In this document: piece after piece, positions 6,530-14,240 of the stretch | How the letters are laid out: each line of letters opens with the position of its first letter | How positions within the stretch are numbered: position 1 is the stretch's first letter | Origin: DATKFM01 sp035544395 | Lineage (GTDB): Bacteria; Pseudomonadota; Alphaproteobacteria; Dongiales; Dongiaceae | Assembly: GCA_035544395.1 (NCBI GenBank) | Contig: DATKFM010000397.1 | Coordinates: 1 to 17,674 of the forward strand | DNA: 17,674 nt | Direction: 5' to 3' | Translations under genes and position numbers: made by a program | Notes under the pieces: generated by a model | What the model saw: only the letters and a program-made list of their open reading frames with translations | The model's database searches: none | Told to the model about the DNA's origin: nothing

Positions 6530-7461
6530 CGTCCCCTTCCTCTGCGCCCGGCAAGCCGGCGCCGGGAAAACCTACCCATCGCCCCACGGGAAGTAAACCG
6601 CCTGAGGCCCGCGAGGGAGCGTCGGCGGCCGGCACGCTGGCAATTGTGGCAACGCCGATCGGCAATGCCGCCGATATTTCTCACAGGGCGGTGGAAACGT
6701 TAAGAAGCTGCGCCGTGATCGCCTGCGAGGATACGCGGGTGACCGGGCCGCTGATGGCGCGGCTGGGGATCGCGACGAAGCTGATCGCCTATCACGAGCA
6801 TAACGCCGCCCGCATGCGCCCGGCGATCCTGGCGCGGCTGGCCGAAGGCGAGACCGTGGCGCTGGTGTCCGACGCCGGCACGCCGCTGGTATCCGATCCC
6901 GGCTATAAGCTGGTACGCGACGTCATCGCGGCGGGCCTGAAGGTGACGACGATACCCGGACCGTCAGCGGTGCTGGCAGCGCTTGTGCTTTCGGGACTGC
7001 CCAGCGACCGCTTCATGTTCGCCGGCTTCCTGCCGCCGAAGACGGTGGCGCGGCGGCGCGAGCTCGGCGATCTGGCCGGCATCGGCGCGACCCTGATCTT
7101 CTTCGAATCCGCGAACCGGCTGGCGGCAACCTTGGCCGATATGGCCGAGACATTGGGCGAGCGCGAAGCGGCGGTGACCCGCGAAATCACCAAGATGTTC
7201 GAGGAGGTGCGCCGCGGCAGCCTGCGGGAGCTGGCCGGGCATTACGCCGACGCCGGCGCGCCGAAGGGCGAGGTGGTCATTGTCGTCGCTCCCCCGGGCG
7301 CCGCCGCGGCTCCTGATGACGCCGAGATCGACCGCCTGCTGGCGGCGGCGCTGAAGCAGGAAAGCCTGCGCGATGCAGTCGACGGGGTTACGGAGGCCAC
7401 CGGTTTGTCCCGGCGAGAGATCTATGCCCGGGCGCTGCGCCTGACCAAGAGCGGGGATTGA
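6505..7461 (+). CDS. rsmI: RsmI, 16S rRNA (cytidine-1402-2'-O)-methyltransferase
   Basis: RsmI methylates the ribose 2'-O of C1402 in 16S rRNA, in the decoding centre, using SAM. The 318-residue product carries the tetrapyrrole-methylase fold: TLAIVATPIGNAADIS (44-59), CAVIACEDTR, VALVSDAGTPLVSDPGYKLV, TIPGPSAVLAALVLSGLPSDRFMFAGFLP, FFESANRLAATL, and AVTREITKMFEEVRRG, all close to family consensus. The first 42 residues are a Ser/Pro/Ala/Gly/Lys-rich extension with no alternative ATG, GTG or TTG between 6505 and the conserved core, so ATG 6505 (AGG 4 bases upstream) is taken. This means the first 25 bases of the gene overlap the 5' end of the divergent lipoprotein gene. Its TGA overlaps the ATG of yraN (TGATG). 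Confidence 0.93.
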   Translation: MSAPRSTSSSPSSAPGKPAPGKPTHRPTGSKPPEAREGASAAGTLAIVATPIGNAADISHRAVETLRSCAVIACEDTRVTGPLMARLGIATKLIAYHEHNAARMRPAILARLAEGETVALVSDAGTPLVSDPGYKLVRDVIAAGLKVTTIPGPSAVLAALVLSGLPSDRFMFAGFLPPKTVARRRELGDLAGIGATLIFFESANRLAATLADMAETLGEREAAVTREITKMFEEVRRGSLRELAGHYADAGAPKGEVVIVVAPPGAAAAPDDAEIDRLLAAALKQESLRDAVDGVTEATGLSRREIYARALRLTKSGD

Positions 7462-7850
7462 TGGCCGCACAGGCGTCATCGCGCGAGAACCGCCGGGAGC
7501 GGCGGCAGCGCGCCTATCGCCGCGGCCGGCGCGGCGAGTTCTGGGCCATGCTGCTATTGCGGCTGAAAGGCTATCGCATCCTGGCGCGGGATTTCCGCGT
7601 GCCCATGGGCGAGGTCGACCTGATCGCCTGGCGGCGTGGCGTGCTTGCCTTCGTCGAGGTGAAATCCCGCGACTCCGCCGATAGCGCCATCGAAGCGGTG
7701 ACCCCCTATCAGAGTCAGCGCATCGCCCGCGCCGCCGCCGCGTTCGTCGGCCGTCATCCGCGCTACCAAACCGATGCGCTGCGGTTCGACGTGATTGTTG
7801 TCGCGCCGCGCCGCTGGCCGCAGCATCTGATCAACGCCTGGTATGCCTAG
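7461..7850 (+). CDS. yraN: YraN/UPF0102 family nuclease-fold protein
   Basis: The product has 129 residues, the usual size for UPF0102. It has a basic N-terminus (RENRRERRQRAYRRGRRGE) and the restriction-endonuclease-like core GEVDLIAWRRGVLAFVEVKSR, where Glu51, Asp53, Glu66 and Lys68 match the E-x-D...E-x-K pattern of PD-(D/E)xK nucleases. VTPYQSQRIARAAAAFV and LRFDVIVV follow as in the family. The biological role is not settled; nuclease activity is inferred from the fold. Start: ATG 7461 overlaps the rsmI stop, with GGGG as a close ribosome binding site; a TTG at 7458 lies directly before it. rsmI-yraN adjacency is very widely conserved. Confidence 0.93.
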   Translation: MAAQASSRENRRERRQRAYRRGRRGEFWAMLLLRLKGYRILARDFRVPMGEVDLIAWRRGVLAFVEVKSRDSADSAIEAVTPYQSQRIARAAAAFVGRHPRYQTDALRFDVIVVAPRRWPQHLINAWYA

Positions 7851-7965
7851 CGGGACCGCACAGATTTTACGATAAGGCGATCTAGTGCGACAGAGCTTGC
7901 GCGAGAAATTGCCGCGGCGAGGATTGAGTCTTGCAGCGGCGCGCGGACGGGGCGAAGATCGTGCC

Positions 7966-8808
7966 ATGGATAGTCGGGATACCATGGATTATCTGCGCGG
8001 CATCGGCGCCGCGGAGGACGAGGATGTCGACCTTGCGGCCGGCGCGCTGGCGCTAGCCAAGCTGTCGCGGCCGGACACAGATCTCGAACCCTATCGCAAT
8101 CACCTGGCGGCGTTGGTGAAGGATGTGGGCATCGCCACCGCGGCAACTTCCGAGCCACTTAATCCAAGCATCGCCGGGCGCATCGCCGCCCTGACAGCCG
8201 TGATCGTCGATCGCCACGGCTATCGCGGCGACCGGGAAACCTATGACGATCTGAAGAACGCCAACCTGATGAGCGTGATCGATCGCCGCCGCGGCATGCC
8301 CATCGCCATGAGCATCCTCTTCATCCATGCCGCGCGTGCCCAGGGCTGGTCGATCGACGGCATCAATTTCCCCGGCCATTTCCTGCTGCGGCTGCGCCAT
8401 GGCGGCGAGGCGGCGATCATCGATCCCTTCAGCGAAGGCCAGATCCGCACCGCCGCCGATCTGCGGACCCTGATCAAGGCGGTGCGCGGCCCGGAGGCGG
8501 AATTGGCGCCCGGCGATTGCCAGCCCGCCAGCAACAAGCAGATCCTGCTGCGTCTGGAAAACAACATCAAGCTGCGGCTTCTCCGCCATGAGCGCTTCGG
8601 CCCGGCGGCGGAAGTGGTCGACCGCATGCTGCTGGTGGCGCCGCAGGATGCCGAGCTATGGCAGGAATATGGCGTGCTCCATGCGCGCATCGGCAATATG
8701 CGCACGGCCCTCACCGCGCTGGAGAAATCGATCGCGCTGCAGCAGCGCCACGAGCGCCGGGGTGCTGCGCAACAGCTTCTGGCGCAGCTGCGTTCGCAGA
8801 TGAATTGA
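7966..8808 (+). CDS. SirB1-like protein: transglutaminase-like (Transglut_core2) plus TPR
   Basis: From ATG 7966 the product has 280 residues. The N-terminal half is the Transglut_core2 domain: NLMSVIDRRRGMPIAMSILFIHAARAQG in pattern (100-127), then GINFPGHFLLRL with His138 and IIDPFSEG with Asp153. The His and Asp of a transglutaminase-type triad are in place, but where the Cys would be expected (after RRG) the sequence is MPI, as is usual in this family, so catalysis is doubtful. The C-terminal part is TPR-like (VVDRMLLVAPQDAELWQEYG, LTALEKSIALQ). The role is unknown; homologues often sit near translation or cell-wall genes. The start is uncertain: ATG 7984 is a close alternative, and an in-frame GTG at 7885 has AAGG 7 bases upstream, but its extra 27 residues have poor G/C-ending codon use. 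The gene lies between yraN and gshB. Confidence 0.85.
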   Translation: MDSRDTMDYLRGIGAAEDEDVDLAAGALALAKLSRPDTDLEPYRNHLAALVKDVGIATAATSEPLNPSIAGRIAALTAVIVDRHGYRGDRETYDDLKNANLMSVIDRRRGMPIAMSILFIHAARAQGWSIDGINFPGHFLLRLRHGGEAAIIDPFSEGQIRTAADLRTLIKAVRGPEAELAPGDCQPASNKQILLRLENNIKLRLLRHERFGPAAEVVDRMLLVAPQDAELWQEYGVLHARIGNMRTALTALEKSIALQQRHERRGAAQQLLAQLRSQMN

Positions 8809-8889
8809 CCGCCGCCGCCGGTTCCGCGTAGCGTAGCCGGTCCCCGCGAAGCATCCCCGCCCGAGCACAGCGCCAAGAAAAGCACCGCC

Positions 8890-9852
8890 ATGAGCCTTGC
8901 CGTCGCCATCCAGATGGATCCCATCGAGTCGATCAATATCGACGCCGACAGCACCTTTGTGCTGGCGCTGGAGGCGCAACGCCGTGGCCATGGCCTGTTC
9001 CACTATCTGCCGCGGCACCTGGCTTTCCGCGATGGACGATTGCTGGCGCGGGCGCGGCCGCTGCAGGTGCGGCGCGAACTTGGCAATCACGCAACGCTGG
9101 GCAACCCGGAGATGCTGGACCTGGCGACGGTCGATGTCATCCTGATGCGCCAGGATCCGCCGTTCGACATGTCCTATATCACGGCGACCCATCTGCTCGA
9201 GCATGTGCATCCCCGCACCCTCGTGGTGAACGATCCCGTGCATGTGCGCAATGCGCCGGAGAAACTGTTCGTCACTCATTTCGACGGGCTGATGCCGCCG
9301 ACCCTGATTACGTCGGACCGGGACGAGATCCTCGCCTTCCGCCGGGAGCACCGGGACATCATCGTCAAGCCGCTGTTCGGCAATGGCGGCGCCGGCGTGT
9401 TCCATATCACCGAAGGCGACGAGAACCTGAATGCGCTGCTGGAAGTGTTCACCCAGATCTATCGCGAGCCCGTGATCGTGCAGCGCTACATCCCGGAAGT
9501 GCGCGCGGGCGACAAGCGGATCATCCTGACCGATGGCGTGGCCGTGGGCGCGGTGTCGCGGGTGCCTGCCGCGGGCGAAGCGCGCTCGAACCTCCATGTC
9601 GGCGGCAAGGCGGTGAAGGCGACGCTGACGGCGCGGGAACGGGATATCTGCGCCGCCATCGGTCCGGCGCTGCGGGAGCGCGGCCTCATCTTCGTGGGCA
9701 TCGATGTGATCGGCGACTATCTGACCGAAATCAACGTGACTTCGCCGACCGGCCTGCAGGAAATCAACCGGCTGGATGGCGTGATGCTGGAGAAAGGCTT
9801 GTGGGACGCGATCGAAGCTCGCGTCGGCAGCCGTGAACGGCGACCGGTTTGA
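8890..9852 (+). CDS. gshB: Glutathione synthetase
   Basis: GshB joins gamma-glutamylcysteine and glycine with ATP to make glutathione in the cytoplasm. The 320-residue product matches the family length. The N-terminal domain shows VAIQMDPIESINIDADSTF and VILMRQDPPFDMSYITATHLL. The ATP-grasp domain shows NDPVHVRNAPEKLF, IVKPLFGNGGAGVF (the ATP-binding loop), VQRYIPEVRAGDKRIILTDG, and FVGIDVIGDYLTEINVTSPTG with the metal-binding Glu-x-Asn. ATG 8890 fits the family start, but the upstream purine tract (AAGAAAAG) is a weak ribosome binding site. It follows the SirB1-like gene after 81 bases and ends 15 bases before the stop of the convergent TPR-sulfotransferase. Confidence 0.96.
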   Translation: MSLAVAIQMDPIESINIDADSTFVLALEAQRRGHGLFHYLPRHLAFRDGRLLARARPLQVRRELGNHATLGNPEMLDLATVDVILMRQDPPFDMSYITATHLLEHVHPRTLVVNDPVHVRNAPEKLFVTHFDGLMPPTLITSDRDEILAFRREHRDIIVKPLFGNGGAGVFHITEGDENLNALLEVFTQIYREPVIVQRYIPEVRAGDKRIILTDGVAVGAVSRVPAAGEARSNLHVGGKAVKATLTARERDICAAIGPALRERGLIFVGIDVIGDYLTEINVTSPTGLQEINRLDGVMLEKGLWDAIEARVGSRERRPV

Positions 9853-9867
9853 TCCGGTATCTGCTTC

Positions 9868-11901
9868 CTATGTAAGCGACTCCAGCGCGCCGATGCGTTG
9901 GAAAACTTCTGGCGCCACGGCCTCGTAGTCGCGCCAACGGCCGATCGAGCTGGTATAGACCGGCTGGCGCACCTGGCGGATGCTGGCGGTACGTACGGTG
10001 CGCTCGGTCTTATGGAACTCAAGGCAGGCGTCCTGCCAGTCAAGGCCGCAGAAATCCACCAGCTGCCGCGACGACGCCTCGAAATCGGCAACGGCGGTTT
10101 CATATTGCCGTTCCAGCATCGGCATCGGCAACACGCGCCGCCAATGTTCCATCAGCTTCTGATACTGCGCGTAGTAGTGGGCGAAGTCGTCCAGATCCAG
10201 GCTCCATACCAGGGGATAGAGGAAGTTCGTCATGAAGCAGGACAGCGCAATATCGCGGGGATCGCGCCGGCAATGGATGATCTTCGCATGAGGAAACATG
10301 GCCGCGATCAATCCAAGATTATCAAAGTTCGCCGGCATCTTGTCGATGATGCGCTTGGCGTCCGGCGCAAACGATTTGAGTTGACCGAGATAGCGGGTCG
10401 CCTCATCGCGCAGCGTCTGGACATCGATCCGCAGCGGTCCTTCACGCAGAAATCCGCGACCGCGGTAGTTGGCCGGATCAAGACGCGCGGCGGCGATGGA
10501 TATGTCCATCAACTCATCGGCGCCATGGACTTCGCTATGGCTCGCAAGAATTTGCTCGCAAAGCGTCGTGCCCGATCTAGGCATGCCGACGACAAAAATC
10601 GGCAGATTGGAGCTGCTGGCGGCATCGCGGTGCACTCGGAAGAAGTCGGCGTCATAAGTCCGGATTAGCGCATTTACGTGCATCTCTCGGCGCTGGCGAT
10701 CATAGATTATGCGCCGTTTCTCGTAGATCTGCCGCCGCCAGAGATTGCCTGTCGAATAGGATCTGAAGGCGCGATCAAACTGCTTGCGCTGCGCATAGAT
10801 TCCGCCAAGCGCCATCTGCAGTGATGCGCGCCCCTCGGTCGGCTTGTCATCAGCGGCTATGATCGATTCTGACTTGAGCAAGAGCTCTTCATCGGCGGCC
10901 TTTCCTCTACGCTTAAGCAGCCCCGCCAAAGCTGCCGGCGTATCTGGACGTATTTTGTCAGCTTGTTCGAAATAATCGATTGCATCGGCAAAATCACCGT
11001 TGCGCTCAGAAATCATCGCCAGGGAAATGAGCGCCGCAAAACGCCTCTTTGGCGAGGATTCTTGCGTCAGCTCGATGTAGATCGCCTTGGCCTCGCGATA
11101 GTCGCCAAATTGAGACAGGGCATTTGCGAGATCCACTTTGATCTGCCGATTCTCCGGTGCTGCGGACAATGCCTTTCGCAGGCAATCGAGCGACATTTCA
11201 CGCTCGCCGAGATCCGCATAGATCGCGCCTAGATTGGTCAGCGCTGCCGGATGATTGGGGGCGGACGCCAGGACTTCCATCAGACCGGAAATCGCCGCGT
11301 CATGATTCAAGGCGCGACGCGCCACGGCGAGATTGATGGCAATCTCGGTGTTCTTCGGCCGCAGCCGCGCTGCCGTCATCAGATGGCTCTCCGCCTTGCG
11401 CCATTGCTCCAGATCGATGAGCAACGTGCCCAGATTGTTATGAGCCTCGGCGAAATCCGGTTTGATGGCGACGGCGCGCTCCAGATGCTTCAGCGCCTCT
11501 TCATTTTCCCCTTTCATGCGCATCAGGTTGCCCAGATGCACATGGGGGTCGGCATATTGCGGCGATAGCGCCGCCGCCTTGGTGAAGGCCTCCGCCGCCC
11601 AATCGACGGCCCGGGTCATGCTATAGGAGATGCCTAGCGTGTTGTGATAAAGCGCCGAGCCCGGCTTGAGGGCGATCGCCTGCCGCACCAGAGCAATCGA
11701 CTCGTCGGGCTTGCCGCCCTGCTGCTTCAAGGCGCCCAGCAGATGCAGCGCATCGGCGTTATTGGAATCATCGGCCAGGATGTCGCGATAGGCGCGTTCG
11801 GCTTCGGCCTGCTTGCCGGCGCGATGCTGCGCGATGGCAGCGGCCAGGCGCGCCTGCATCGGATTGGCGGCGGCGTTCGGGGCTGTGGCGTCGGCGCTCA
11901 T
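9868..11901 (-). CDS. TPR-repeat protein fused to a sulfotransferase domain
   Basis: The product has 677 residues. Positions about 15-330 are a run of tetratricopeptide repeats (for example ADALHLLGALKQQGGKPDES, ADPHVHLGNLMRMKGENEEA, AEAHNNLGTLLIDLEQWRKA). A helical linker follows (330-430). The C-terminal sulfotransferase domain has the 5'-phosphosulfate loop FVVGMPRSGTTL (436-447) and the 3'-phosphate motif IIHCRRDPRDIALSCF (541-556), so PAPS is the likely sulfate donor. Known: TPR-sulfotransferase fusions are common in Proteobacteria and resemble protein tyrosine sulfotransferases, but few substrates are known. No signal peptide or membrane segment is evident, so it is probably cytoplasmic. 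Start: ATG 11901, 14 bases after the permease stop on the same strand, with no clear ribosome binding site. The linker-coding DNA (10921-11040) is about 50-53% GC, lower than the neighbours. Confidence 0.9.
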   Translation of the reverse strand: MSADATAPNAAANPMQARLAAAIAQHRAGKQAEAERAYRDILADDSNNADALHLLGALKQQGGKPDESIALVRQAIALKPGSALYHNTLGISYSMTRAVDWAAEAFTKAAALSPQYADPHVHLGNLMRMKGENEEALKHLERAVAIKPDFAEAHNNLGTLLIDLEQWRKAESHLMTAARLRPKNTEIAINLAVARRALNHDAAISGLMEVLASAPNHPAALTNLGAIYADLGEREMSLDCLRKALSAAPENRQIKVDLANALSQFGDYREAKAIYIELTQESSPKRRFAALISLAMISERNGDFADAIDYFEQADKIRPDTPAALAGLLKRRGKAADEELLLKSESIIAADDKPTEGRASLQMALGGIYAQRKQFDRAFRSYSTGNLWRRQIYEKRRIIYDRQRREMHVNALIRTYDADFFRVHRDAASSSNLPIFVVGMPRSGTTLCEQILASHSEVHGADELMDISIAAARLDPANYRGRGFLREGPLRIDVQTLRDEATRYLGQLKSFAPDAKRIIDKMPANFDNLGLIAAMFPHAKIIHCRRDPRDIALSCFMTNFLYPLVWSLDLDDFAHYYAQYQKLMEHWRRVLPMPMLERQYETAVADFEASSRQLVDFCGLDWQDACLEFHKTERTVRTASIRQVRQPVYTSSIGRWRDYEAVAPEVFQRIGALESLT

Positions 11902-11915
11902 GATTGCAGTCTGAT

Positions 11916-12839
11916 CTAGTCGCTTCGGGCTGCCCGTTCAATGGCGATGGCACGGCGGCCACGCACGGTTTCCCGGTGCAGAATGTAGAGGCCGCTGGCG
12001 ATGACAACAGCCGAGCCCACCAGGACATAGGCATCCGGCACTTCGCGCCAGACCAGATAGCCGATGGTGCCGGCGAAGACGAGGGCCAGATATTCGAACG
12101 GTGCAATGATCGAGGCGGGCGCCATTCGGAAAGCCTGGGTCATGGCCATCTGGGCCACGCCGCCGATCAACCCGATGCCTGCCAGCAGGCAGAAGCCGGC
12201 TAAATCCGGCGTCTGCCATTGGAACGGCAGGGTGAGCGCGCCGGCGGCAGTGGCGAACAGGGTGAAATAGAAGACCGTCGTCGCAGCCGGCTCGGTGCCG
12301 CTGAGCCAGCGGACGGAAATCATCGCCAAGGCATAGAACACCGCGCCGCCCAGGGCGAACAGGGCAGCGGGATTGAACAGGCCGGCGCCCGGCCGCGTCA
12401 TGATCAGCACGCCGATGAAGCCGGCGATGACAGCCGACCAACGGCGCAGTCCGACCTTTTCGCCCAGCAGCGGCACCGACAGCGCGGTGAGAAATATAGG
12501 GCCTGATAGCGTCAGCGCCACGGCCTCGCCCAGCGGCAGCAGCTTGAAGGCAGTGAACACCAGCCCCATGGCGGTGACGCCGACGATGCCACGCAGGATA
12601 TGATCGCGCGGCCGCCGCGTTCGCAGCGCCGACAGGCCGCCCGCCTGGCGCAGGAAATAAATCACCGGCACGAAGGCAAAGAGATTTCGGAAGAAGACGA
12701 TCTGTCCGGTGGGATAGGTCTCGGACGCATATTTGATGAGCGCGTCCATGCCGGAAAACAGCACCACCGCCCCCAGCATGTAGTAGATGCCGTGCAGAAT
12801 TTGCGAAGCCAGTGCTGTCGAGGGGGATGCAGCTGTCAT
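11916..12839 (-). CDS. EamA-family (drug/metabolite transporter superfamily) permease
   Basis: From ATG 12839 the product has 307 residues, with about ten hydrophobic helices arranged as two EamA repeats, each roughly 140 residues (first ending near VLIMTRPGAGL, second near LYILHRETV). Typical features are GMDALIKYASETYPTGQIVFFRN in the first helical pair, LLPLGEAVALTLSGPIFLTALSVPLLGEK closing the first repeat and APFEYLALVFAGTIGYLVWREVPD closing the second. It is an inner-membrane protein; the family exports amino acids, metabolites or drugs, and the substrate cannot be told. An upstream in-frame ATG at 12923 would add 28 residues, but its start codon lies inside an inverted repeat and has no ribosome binding site, so 12839 is preferred. 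It is first in a two-gene run with the TPR-sulfotransferase. Confidence 0.9.
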   Translation of the reverse strand: MTAASPSTALASQILHGIYYMLGAVVLFSGMDALIKYASETYPTGQIVFFRNLFAFVPVIYFLRQAGGLSALRTRRPRDHILRGIVGVTAMGLVFTAFKLLPLGEAVALTLSGPIFLTALSVPLLGEKVGLRRWSAVIAGFIGVLIMTRPGAGLFNPAALFALGGAVFYALAMISVRWLSGTEPAATTVFYFTLFATAAGALTLPFQWQTPDLAGFCLLAGIGLIGGVAQMAMTQAFRMAPASIIAPFEYLALVFAGTIGYLVWREVPDAYVLVGSAVVIASGLYILHRETVRGRRAIAIERAARSD

Positions 12840-12914
12840 TGCGGCGTCAGTGAGGCCTGCGGCACATTGCCTGCCGACCAGAGGCAGGTCAAACGATCCG
12901 GCCCGCCACAGTAA

Positions 12915-12937
12915 CCCCACCATTTGCTATGGTTGGG
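12915..12937. repeat. 9-bp inverted repeat in the EamA/C45 divergent region
   Basis: CCCCACCAT and ATGGTTGGG, separated by TTGCT, pair at 8 of 9 positions. The element lies in the 159-base divergent gap and its right end overlaps the -35 of the candidate C45 promoter, so it is placed like an operator. No known regulator motif was recognised. Confidence 0.5.
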
Positions 12938-12962
12938 CAATCGGCTGGCAATCGGCTAGAAT
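12933..12962 (+). promoter_or_regulatory. Candidate promoter of the C45 hydrolase gene
   Basis: TTGGGC (12933-12938), 18 bases, TAGAAT (12957-12962). The -10 matches TATAAT at 5 of 6 positions; the -35 is poor beyond TTG. Transcription would begin near 12969, about 30 bases before the ATG at 12999. The spacer holds two copies of CAATCGGCT, and the inverted repeat at 12915-12937 ends at the -35. Confidence 0.45.
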
Positions 12963-12966
12963 CGGC
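12938..12966. repeat. Tandem AATCGGC repeats at helical spacing
   Basis: AATCGGC begins at 12939, 12950 and 12960, steps of 11 and 10 bases, so all copies face the same side of the helix. The first two copies extend to a perfect 11-bp unit, CAATCGGCTgg/CAATCGGCTag apart from one base. They occupy the spacer and -10 of the candidate promoter, where a bound protein would block or bend the promoter. Confidence 0.65.
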
Positions 12967-12998
12967 GACCCCCAGGGATTGAGGAGCTGCGCTGAAAA

Positions 12999-14114
12999 AT
13001 GACTTCGTCTCGCTTTGCCGTTCTCGAAATTTCAGGCACGCCGCGGCAGCGGGGCCGCGCCTATGGCGAGGGCCTGCGGCCGCTGATCGCCGAGCGGGAT
13101 CGAAGCTGGCGCCGGGCAATCGAGACGCGCACGAAGATTTCCGCCGACGATTTCATCGAGGATTTCCTGCAGCGAACCAATTTCACACCGGCGATCGAGC
13201 GCTGGACGCCGGACCTGCATGAGGAAGTGAAGGGCATCGCCGAGGGCTCCGGCTTGAGCTATCGCGCCATTCTTGCCGCGCAGTTCATGGATGAGGAATG
13301 GTGGTTCCAGCGTCAGTACCGGAACCATTGCAGCAGCTTTGGTGCGGCGGCCCGGGACGGTCATCCGGCGCTGGTCGGGCAGACCATGGACCTGCCGAAC
13401 TGGATGGATGGATTCCAGACTCTGCTGCTGATCCGCGGCGCGCGGCCCGGCCTCGATGCTTATGTCGTCACCGCCGCCGGCATGATCGCGCTGATGGGCA
13501 TGAACAGCCGCGGCCTGGGCGTCAGCGTCAACACGCTGATGCAATTGAACTCGTCGGCCGATGGCCTGCCCGTAGCTTTCATCACCCGGCGGCTGATCGA
13601 AACGCAGGCCGTGGATGAAGCGGTGGGATTTCTCCAGGAGGCAAGCCACGCCTCTGGCCAGAATTACATCCTGGCCGACGGCACAGTCATTCGCGATTTC
13701 GAGTCCAGCGCCGGGCGAACCGTCGAGGTCAAGGCTGCGCCGGATGGGCGCATCTGGCACACCAATCACCCGCTGGCGAACCGCGATTTGCGGACCGATC
13801 TCACTGAATCCTGGTGGGAACGGCAGGCGCGGGATTCCGGCTGCCGCCTCGATGCCTTGGCGCACCGCCTGCAGGGCGGTCCCGCCCTCACGGCCGACAA
13901 GGCAGCCGCCATGCTATCCTCCCGCGACCACCCGGAATTTCCGGTTTCCCAGGAAATCACCGACGCCGATGACGGCTTTACCTTTGCCGCCATGATCGCC
14001 GAGCTCGGCCCGAAGCCGCAGCTCCTGATCGCGCCCGGCGCGCCGTCCCGGTACCCGTTCTCTGCCTTCGACTTTGCCGCCGGTCTGCTGGGAATTCCCC
14101 AGGCCGCCGAATAG
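12999..14114 (+). CDS. C45-family Ntn hydrolase (acyl-CoA:6-aminopenicillanic-acid acyltransferase-like)
   Basis: The product has 371 residues. Known: family C45 proteins are made as precursors that self-cleave before a Cys, which becomes the N-terminal nucleophile; members hydrolyse or transfer amide-linked acyl groups. Here the candidate nucleophile is Cys111 in NHCSSFGAA, followed by GHPALVGQTMDLPNWMDGF and GMIALMGMNSRGLGVSVNTL, which match the family order (nucleophile, G-x-T-x-D, then the MN-GLGVSVN segment). The N-terminal GTPRQRGRAYGEGL and LHEEVKGIAEGSGLSYRAIL are also typical of the propeptide. There is no signal peptide, so it is likely cytoplasmic. Start: ATG 12999; GAGGAG lies 12 bases upstream, rather far. 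It points the same way as the polyamine importer operon that begins 126 bases later, suggesting related substrates. The actual substrate is unknown. Confidence 0.88.
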   Translation: MTSSRFAVLEISGTPRQRGRAYGEGLRPLIAERDRSWRRAIETRTKISADDFIEDFLQRTNFTPAIERWTPDLHEEVKGIAEGSGLSYRAILAAQFMDEEWWFQRQYRNHCSSFGAAARDGHPALVGQTMDLPNWMDGFQTLLLIRGARPGLDAYVVTAAGMIALMGMNSRGLGVSVNTLMQLNSSADGLPVAFITRRLIETQAVDEAVGFLQEASHASGQNYILADGTVIRDFESSAGRTVEVKAAPDGRIWHTNHPLANRDLRTDLTESWWERQARDSGCRLDALAHRLQGGPALTADKAAAMLSSRDHPEFPVSQEITDADDGFTFAAMIAELGPKPQLLIAPGAPSRYPFSAFDFAAGLLGIPQAAE

Positions 14115-14158
14115 GTTCGCGCGCAATAAATGGTCTGCGGGAATCGGCCTCTGGGTTA

Positions 14159-14187
14159 CCAAGATTAGCTTGGCGGGCCCTGGCCAA
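14159..14187 (+). promoter_or_regulatory. Two competing short hairpins before potA
   Basis: CCAAG-ATTAG-CTTGG (14159-14173) and TTGGC-N8-GCCAA (14170-14187) share the bases TTGG and so cannot form together. They lie between the C45 stop and potA. They could act as a weak terminator or leader structure; no T-run follows and no known riboswitch was recognised. No strong promoter for potA was found in this gap. Confidence 0.25.
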
Positions 14188-14240
14188 ATGCCCTAACTTG
14201 AGCCCCAACAAGGCAATAAGACCAAGGTTTGGGAGAGCGC

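Noticed and set aside
8809..8889. Terminator or leader between the SirB1-like gene and gshB
   Set aside because: GCCGGT occurs twice and CCGG is self-complementary, but no stable stem with a T-run forms.
12840..12923. Longer EamA permease starting at ATG 12923
   Set aside because: The ATG has no ribosome binding site and lies within an inverted repeat, and the extra 28 residues are not typical of the family; ATG 12839 gives the usual length.
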